NCBI GenBank assembly: GCA_026785745.1
Contig: JAJAZO010000261.1
Location: 1 to 9,141, forward strand
Length of the DNA: 9,141 nt
Direction: 5' to 3'
Source of the DNA: Chitinophagaceae bacterium
GTDB lineage: Bacteria > Bacteroidota > Bacteroidia > Chitinophagales > Chitinophagaceae
Part shown: positions 6,242-9,141 of the stretch, one piece after another
Position numbering within the stretch: the first letter of the stretch is position 1
Layout: every line of letters begins with the position of its first letter
Notes under the pieces: model-generated
Told to the model about the DNA's origin: nothing
The model's database searches: none
The model's input: the letters and a program-made list of their open reading frames with translations, nothing else
Position numbers and translations under genes: made by a program

Positions 6242-7282
6242 GTGACCTTCGACAAAATAAATATTCTCATGACCGGTGGCGGTGCCCCCGGTGCCGCAGG
6301 TATCCTAAAATGTTTGCAACAAAACAAATCGTTTCATGTAATAGCTGCTGATGCCAATCCGGGTGCTGTGGGAAGATATTTGAACAAAAATTTTGAAACT
6401 ATTCCCTTAGCTACCGACCCATCTTTTATGGATGTAATGCTATCACTCTGCCGGAAAAGAGATATTCATATTATTTTGCCCCTGGTAACAAAAGAATTAA
6501 TTCCATTATCCAAACATACCAAAGAATTTGAACTGGCAGGAGCAAAACTGTCAGTGTCTTCAACCGCCTCACTGGAAATTGCCAATAATAAAAGCCGGTT
6601 ATATGAATTTATGCAATGGAGTGGGATGACCGTTCCAGAATTCAGCGTAGTAGAAAATATAGAACAATTTAAAGCTGCTGTCGAAGAATTAGGTTATCCC
6701 GAAAAGCAAGTGTGTTTCAAACCATCTGTTTCAAATGGTAGCCGGGGTTTCAGAATCATCAGCAAACAAACGAATGAACTGGATTTGCTGTTTAATCATA
6801 AGCCAGCTTCTACCTATCTCAGTTTGCAGGATGCCATTCGTATTCTTTCATCAGGTGTATTTCCTGAATTATTGGTTAGTGAATATTTGCCCGGAGAAGA
6901 ATATTCAGTTGACTGTGTTGCCAATCATGGCGAACCATTTCTTGTTGTTCCCCGGTTAAGAAAAAAAATGATTAATGGCATAAGTGTGGAAGGAGAGTTC
7001 ATAAAAGACGACAGCATTATAAGTTACTGTAATCAAATCATCCATGAACTTCAACTGCATGGCAATATTGGCATACAGGTTAAAAAATCAGCCGCAGGCC
7101 AATTCCTGATTCTTGAAATTAATCCCCGTGTGCAGGGAACAATTTCCGCAGCATTAGGGGCAGGGGTCAATCTGCCCGAACTGGCAGTAAAGCAGGAATT
7201 AGGTCTGCCAATTTCTCCCAATGAAATGCAGGTAAAATGGGGCACTAAATTCTCCCGTTACTGGGATGAGGTTTTTTACTGA
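6242..7282 (+). CDS. ATP-grasp superfamily ligase, carbamoyl-phosphate-synthase-like
   Basis: A 346-residue cytosolic enzyme that probably joins a carboxylate to an amine or other nucleophile through an acyl-phosphate, using ATP. The N-terminal Rossmann-like pre-ATP-grasp domain begins with KINILMTGGGAPGAAGI (5-21), followed by a strand ending in D37 and NPGAVG. The ATP-grasp fold covers about 115-310: K160 in CFKPSVSNGSRG is the expected ATP-binding lysine with its glycine-rich loop, E214 to D224 (EYLPGEEYSVD) is the hinge and adenine region, and LEINPRVQGT (291-300) supplies the Mg ligands E292 and N294. The GTG at 6242 is preferred: the next in-frame ATG (6269) would remove the first beta strand. 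It starts 28 bp after the UbiD gene, so co-transcription and a shared pathway are likely. The substrate is unknown; it lacks the other CarB domains and is not carbamoyl-phosphate synthase itself. Confidence 0.9.
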   Translation: MTFDKINILMTGGGAPGAAGILKCLQQNKSFHVIAADANPGAVGRYLNKNFETIPLATDPSFMDVMLSLCRKRDIHIILPLVTKELIPLSKHTKEFELAGAKLSVSSTASLEIANNKSRLYEFMQWSGMTVPEFSVVENIEQFKAAVEELGYPEKQVCFKPSVSNGSRGFRIISKQTNELDLLFNHKPASTYLSLQDAIRILSSGVFPELLVSEYLPGEEYSVDCVANHGEPFLVVPRLRKKMINGISVEGEFIKDDSIISYCNQIIHELQLHGNIGIQVKKSAAGQFLILEINPRVQGTISAALGAGVNLPELAVKQELGLPISPNEMQVKWGTKFSRYWDEVFY

Positions 7283-7350
7283 CATGAAGTCATTTATATA
7301 GTTTGGAAAGATGTTTGCTTTGCAACGGCTGAACTTATTTAAGGGTCTTC

Positions 7351-7375
7351 CATTCATGTAACATAAGCATGAATG
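7351..7375 (+). terminator. Hairpin downstream of the ATP-grasp gene, possible terminator
   Basis: CATTCATG (7351-7358) and CATGAATG (7368-7375) form a perfect 8-bp stem with a 9-nt loop, 68 bp after the ATP-grasp stop. GAACT (7331-7335) and AGTTC (7376-7380) could add a second short helix across a 15-nt bulge. There is no T-tract after it, so it is not a typical intrinsic terminator; an operator or mRNA-end structure is equally possible. Confidence 0.35.
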
Positions 7376-7421
7376 AGTTCATCTTTCTGTAATTTGCTTA
7401 AAATTTAATCGCAATGAAATG

Positions 7422-7479
7422 AGCCACAAGCAAAACTCGCCTATCGGTAATGAAAATTTATGGCGAATTCAATGTGGCT
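7422..7479 (+). promoter_or_regulatory. Nested inverted repeat just upstream of the TraB/GumN start
   Basis: AGCCACA (7422-7428) pairs with TGTGGCT (7473-7479), and inside it TCGCC (7437-7441) pairs with GGCGA (7462-7466), around a 20-nt loop. If transcribed this would give a two-helix leader ending 21 nt before the ATG at 7501. Function is unknown and each arm alone could be chance. Confidence 0.3.
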
Positions 7480-7500
7480 AATTAAAATAAAAATAAACAC

Positions 7501-8403
7501 ATGAAAAGACTTAGTGCAGGATTATTGGTAACGCTGGTGGCTCTTTCATCTTTAGCACAGGGTGATAAAGAAAATACCTTGTTGTGGAAAATAAGTGGCA
7601 ATGGTTTAGAAAAGCCATCCTACCTGTTTGGAACTATCCACATGATATGTGCTGATGATGCTGGTCTGAGTGCAAACATGAAGAAGGTAATCAGTAATTG
7701 TGATGAAGTTTATTTTGAAGTGGATATGGACAACATGTTTGAAATGATTGGTGCCATGAAGAAAATGAAAATGATGGGTGATACTACACTAAAAGACCTG
7801 CTTACCGAAACAGATTATAAAAAAGTAAAAAAATATTTTGAAGAAAAGGGTTCAATGCTTCCTTTCTCGATGCTGGAAACGTATAAACCAATGTTGGCGG
7901 CTTCTACACTGGAGCAAGGCTCCATGCCCTGCGATGATACAGAGATGATGGAGCAGGTGATAATGAAAGAAGCAAAAGAGTATAATAAAAAAATTAAAGG
8001 TCTTGAAACCATGTCGTACCAGGCAGGAGTGCTGGACAGTATTCCGTATAAACTGCAGGCCGAACAATTGGTTTCTTATATAGATAAAGCTAATAAGGGT
8101 GAGGAGGATGATACAGAAATGAAAGAAATGTTTAACGCCTATAAAAACCAGGACTTGAAAAAATTAGAAGAAATGCTGATGACAACTGATGCTGGCATTT
8201 CCGGCTTTGCGGACATCCTGTTGTATCATCGTAATCAAAATTGGGTAGAGAAACTAAAATCATTGTTGCCCGAAAAATCTTTGCTGATTGCTGTTGGTGC
8301 CGGCCATTTACCCGGACAGAAAGGGGTTATTAACTTGCTGCGCAAAGAAGGTTATAAAGTAACACCAGTTGAGAATAAGGTGAGTAAAGCGAAGGAGATT
8401 TAG
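7501..8403 (+). CDS. TraB/GumN family protein, secreted
   Basis: A 300-residue exported protein of the TraB/GumN (Tiki-like) family, whose better-known members include the metal-dependent Tiki proteases and GumN. A signal peptide covers about residues 1-20 (ends SSLAQ, no lipobox). The two family GxxH motifs are present: GTIH (44-47, H47) straight after the LLWKISGNG strand, and GAGH (266-269, H269) followed by LPGQKGVINLLRKEGY. The conserved glutamate is E73 in YFEVD. These are the residues proposed to bind metal, so a hydrolase-like activity is possible but unproven. The middle is rich in Lys, Glu and Met (for instance MKKMKMMGD) and is probably helical. Length is typical for bacterial members. 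It is preceded by a long structured spacer and followed 69 bp on by a second exported protein in the same direction, which may share its transcript. Confidence 0.93.
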   Translation: MKRLSAGLLVTLVALSSLAQGDKENTLLWKISGNGLEKPSYLFGTIHMICADDAGLSANMKKVISNCDEVYFEVDMDNMFEMIGAMKKMKMMGDTTLKDLLTETDYKKVKKYFEEKGSMLPFSMLETYKPMLAASTLEQGSMPCDDTEMMEQVIMKEAKEYNKKIKGLETMSYQAGVLDSIPYKLQAEQLVSYIDKANKGEEDDTEMKEMFNAYKNQDLKKLEEMLMTTDAGISGFADILLYHRNQNWVEKLKSLLPEKSLLIAVGAGHLPGQKGVINLLRKEGYKVTPVENKVSKAKEI

Positions 8404-8457
8404 TAGCGTCTGACCTGGGTAAACGGTCTGTTATTTTCCGGTTATGATGATTTTTTG

Positions 8458-8465
8458 TAACTTGG
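8458..8465 (+). promoter_or_regulatory. Weak candidate -7 box TAACTTGG before the last gene
   Basis: TAACTTGG differs from TAnnTTTG at one position and is preceded by TTTTTTG, a context often seen at Bacteroidota promoters. It ends only 7 bp before the ATG at 8473, which would give an almost leaderless mRNA. No clear -33 element is present. Read-through from the TraB/GumN gene is an alternative. Confidence 0.25.
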
Positions 8466-8472
8466 GCTTACA

Positions 8473-9141
8473 ATGAAAAAAATCATTTACCTGTATTTGT
8501 TTTCCTTTATCATTAATGGGATTGCTTTTGCTTCTGACCCTGCAGGAGCGATGCAGCATATAAATATTGACCGGACTGCACCTGACCCCGGAGCCAATTT
8601 TGATTCAATATGGGTGGAGTACGATGTGACAGAAGACAACTTACGGGGAATGAAAATCCATCTTAGTTTTTCTGCTTATAGTATGAAGGCAATGGAAGCT
8701 TATGTAGCTATCTATTTTGAATATAACGATGACCTGGCCGGATTTTTAAAAGATAAGAATAAGAAATACCAGAGTTCTGAGGGAGATGTGGCAATTTATA
8801 AATTGATTAATCCGGCTTATGACCCCGCTGTATACAAAGACCTCCAGCTTTTTATGCCCTATACCGAACTGGACCTGGAGCCGGGCATTTATGACCTGAC
8901 AATGGATGTAAAGCTGATTTATAAACAAGGAGGAATGATCAACCGGCTTACCTACTATGATTTTAAATATACTAAACCCGGTAGCCCTGCCGATGTAGAA
9001 TCAAAAGCCCAGGCCGATGCAAAATTAGATACGCTATGGATTGATTATAATGTAACTGAAGGCGGAAAAAATGGTATGTTGATACATGTAAACTTCACCG
9101 CCATGAACCTGAAAGATGTGGACTGCTACCTGGCTATTTAT
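8473..9141 (+). CDS. Secreted tandem-repeat protein of unknown function (3' end beyond window)
   Basis: An open frame of 223 codons from an ATG to the window edge without a stop; the gene continues beyond it. The signal peptide is residues 1-20 (KKIIYLYLF, ending GIAFA). The rest consists of tandem copies of one unit with a period of 142 residues: DSIWVEYDVTE...AIY (44-81) recurs as DTLWIDYNVTE...AIY (186-223), 17 of 38 residues identical. Each unit seems to have GMxIHxxFxA strands, an AYFEYxxDxxxFLKDKNxxY-like segment, a FMPYTELDLEPG turn (127-138) and a closing strand. The composition suggests an all-beta, immunoglobulin-like or calyx domain. I recall similar GMxIHVKF modules in large uncharacterised Chitinophagaceae proteins, sometimes joined to other domains, but cannot check this. 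It lies 69 bp after the TraB/GumN gene. Function is unknown; it may be an adhesin or surface-assembly protein. Confidence 0.88.
   Translation, partial: MKKIIYLYLFSFIINGIAFASDPAGAMQHINIDRTAPDPGANFDSIWVEYDVTEDNLRGMKIHLSFSAYSMKAMEAYVAIYFEYNDDLAGFLKDKNKKYQSSEGDVAIYKLINPAYDPAVYKDLQLFMPYTELDLEPGIYDLTMDVKLIYKQGGMINRLTYYDFKYTKPGSPADVESKAQADAKLDTLWIDYNVTEGGKNGMLIHVNFTAMNLKDVDCYLAIY
8602..8715 (+). repeat. Repeat unit 1 start block in the last protein (residues 44-81)
   Basis: This segment begins DSIWVEYDVTE and ends YVAIY. It aligns without gaps to residues 186-223, sharing W, Y, VTE, GM, IH, F, A, K and the final Y-AIY positions. The remainder of unit 1 runs to about residue 165, followed by a linker of about 20 residues rich in Ala, Pro and Asp. 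Confidence 0.8.
9028..9141 (+). repeat. Repeat unit 2 start block in the last protein (residues 186-223, cut by window end)
   Basis: This segment begins DTLWIDYNVTE and ends YLAIY exactly at the window edge, 426 bp after the start of unit 1. Since the unit is incomplete here, at least about 80 further residues are expected outside the window. Confidence 0.8.

Larger units (their letters stand above)
7283..7500. other. Intergenic region before the TraB/GumN gene with two possible stem structures
   Basis: The longest gene-free stretch of the window (218 bp). It holds an 8-bp hairpin at 7351-7375 and a nested inverted repeat at 7422-7479, listed separately. No TAnnTTTG box with a correctly spaced TTG is evident; TTTG at 7393-7396 has no partner. 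The last 20 bases before the ATG at 7501 are A-rich (AATTAAAATAAAAATAAAC), the usual replacement for a Shine-Dalgarno sequence in this phylum. I see no RNA gene or reading frame here. Confidence 0.7.

Noticed and set aside
6269..6271. ATG as an alternative start for the ATP-grasp gene
   Set aside because: It would delete the KINIL strand preceding the glycine-rich loop; the GTG at 6242 gives the complete domain.
8412..8428. GACC...GGTC as a terminator after the TraB/GumN gene
   Set aside because: The stem is only 4 bp with a 9-nt loop and no adjacent T-run; the T-run at 8451-8456 is 22 bp further on and fits a promoter context better.

Overview
The window looks like chromosomal DNA from a member of the Bacteroidota, most likely a Chitinophaga/Sphingobacteria-type organism. 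The grounds are an AT-rich sequence, two PorG-like DUF6089 outer-membrane proteins (a Bacteroidota family), a long Bacteroidota-style UbiD decarboxylase, promoter boxes of the TAnnTTTG type, and start codons mostly lacking a Shine-Dalgarno sequence. The lineage is inferred from family content; no rRNA or other marker gene is present. No mobile element, CRISPR array, tRNA or rRNA was found.

Layout. A minus-strand M13 (neprilysin-like) zinc metallopeptidase lipoprotein occupies 37..2082. A 200-bp divergent spacer follows, then everything to the right end is on the plus strand. Two paralogous DUF6089 beta-barrel proteins lie in tandem (2283..3179 and 3320..4165). Next come a 648-residue UbiD-family decarboxylase (4267..6213) and, 28 bp later, an ATP-grasp enzyme (6242..7282) that is probably co-transcribed with it. 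A 218-bp non-coding stretch with two possible stem structures precedes a secreted TraB/GumN-family protein (7501..8403). The last gene (8473 to the window end, no stop reached) is a secreted protein built of tandem repeats of a roughly 140-residue unit. No gene-free stretch exceeds 300 bp.

How the genes relate. Four of the six complete products (M13 peptidase, both DUF6089 proteins, TraB/GumN) and the partial repeat protein carry export signals, so the window is mainly a cell-envelope neighbourhood. The UbiD/ATP-grasp pair is the only evident cytosolic, metabolic unit; its substrate cannot be told from the sequence. The DUF6089 genes are not next to uppS-bamA-ompH genes, the setting I recall for canonical porG, so they look like accessory paralogues.

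The most interesting observations are an internal duplication of about 140 residues in the C-terminal half of the UbiD protein, a 7-bp tandem repeat (4 units) inside that gene whose copy-number change would shift the reading frame, direct repeats about two helical turns apart upstream of each DUF6089 gene, and the repeat architecture of the truncated last gene. I see no convincing multi-gene undescribed system.
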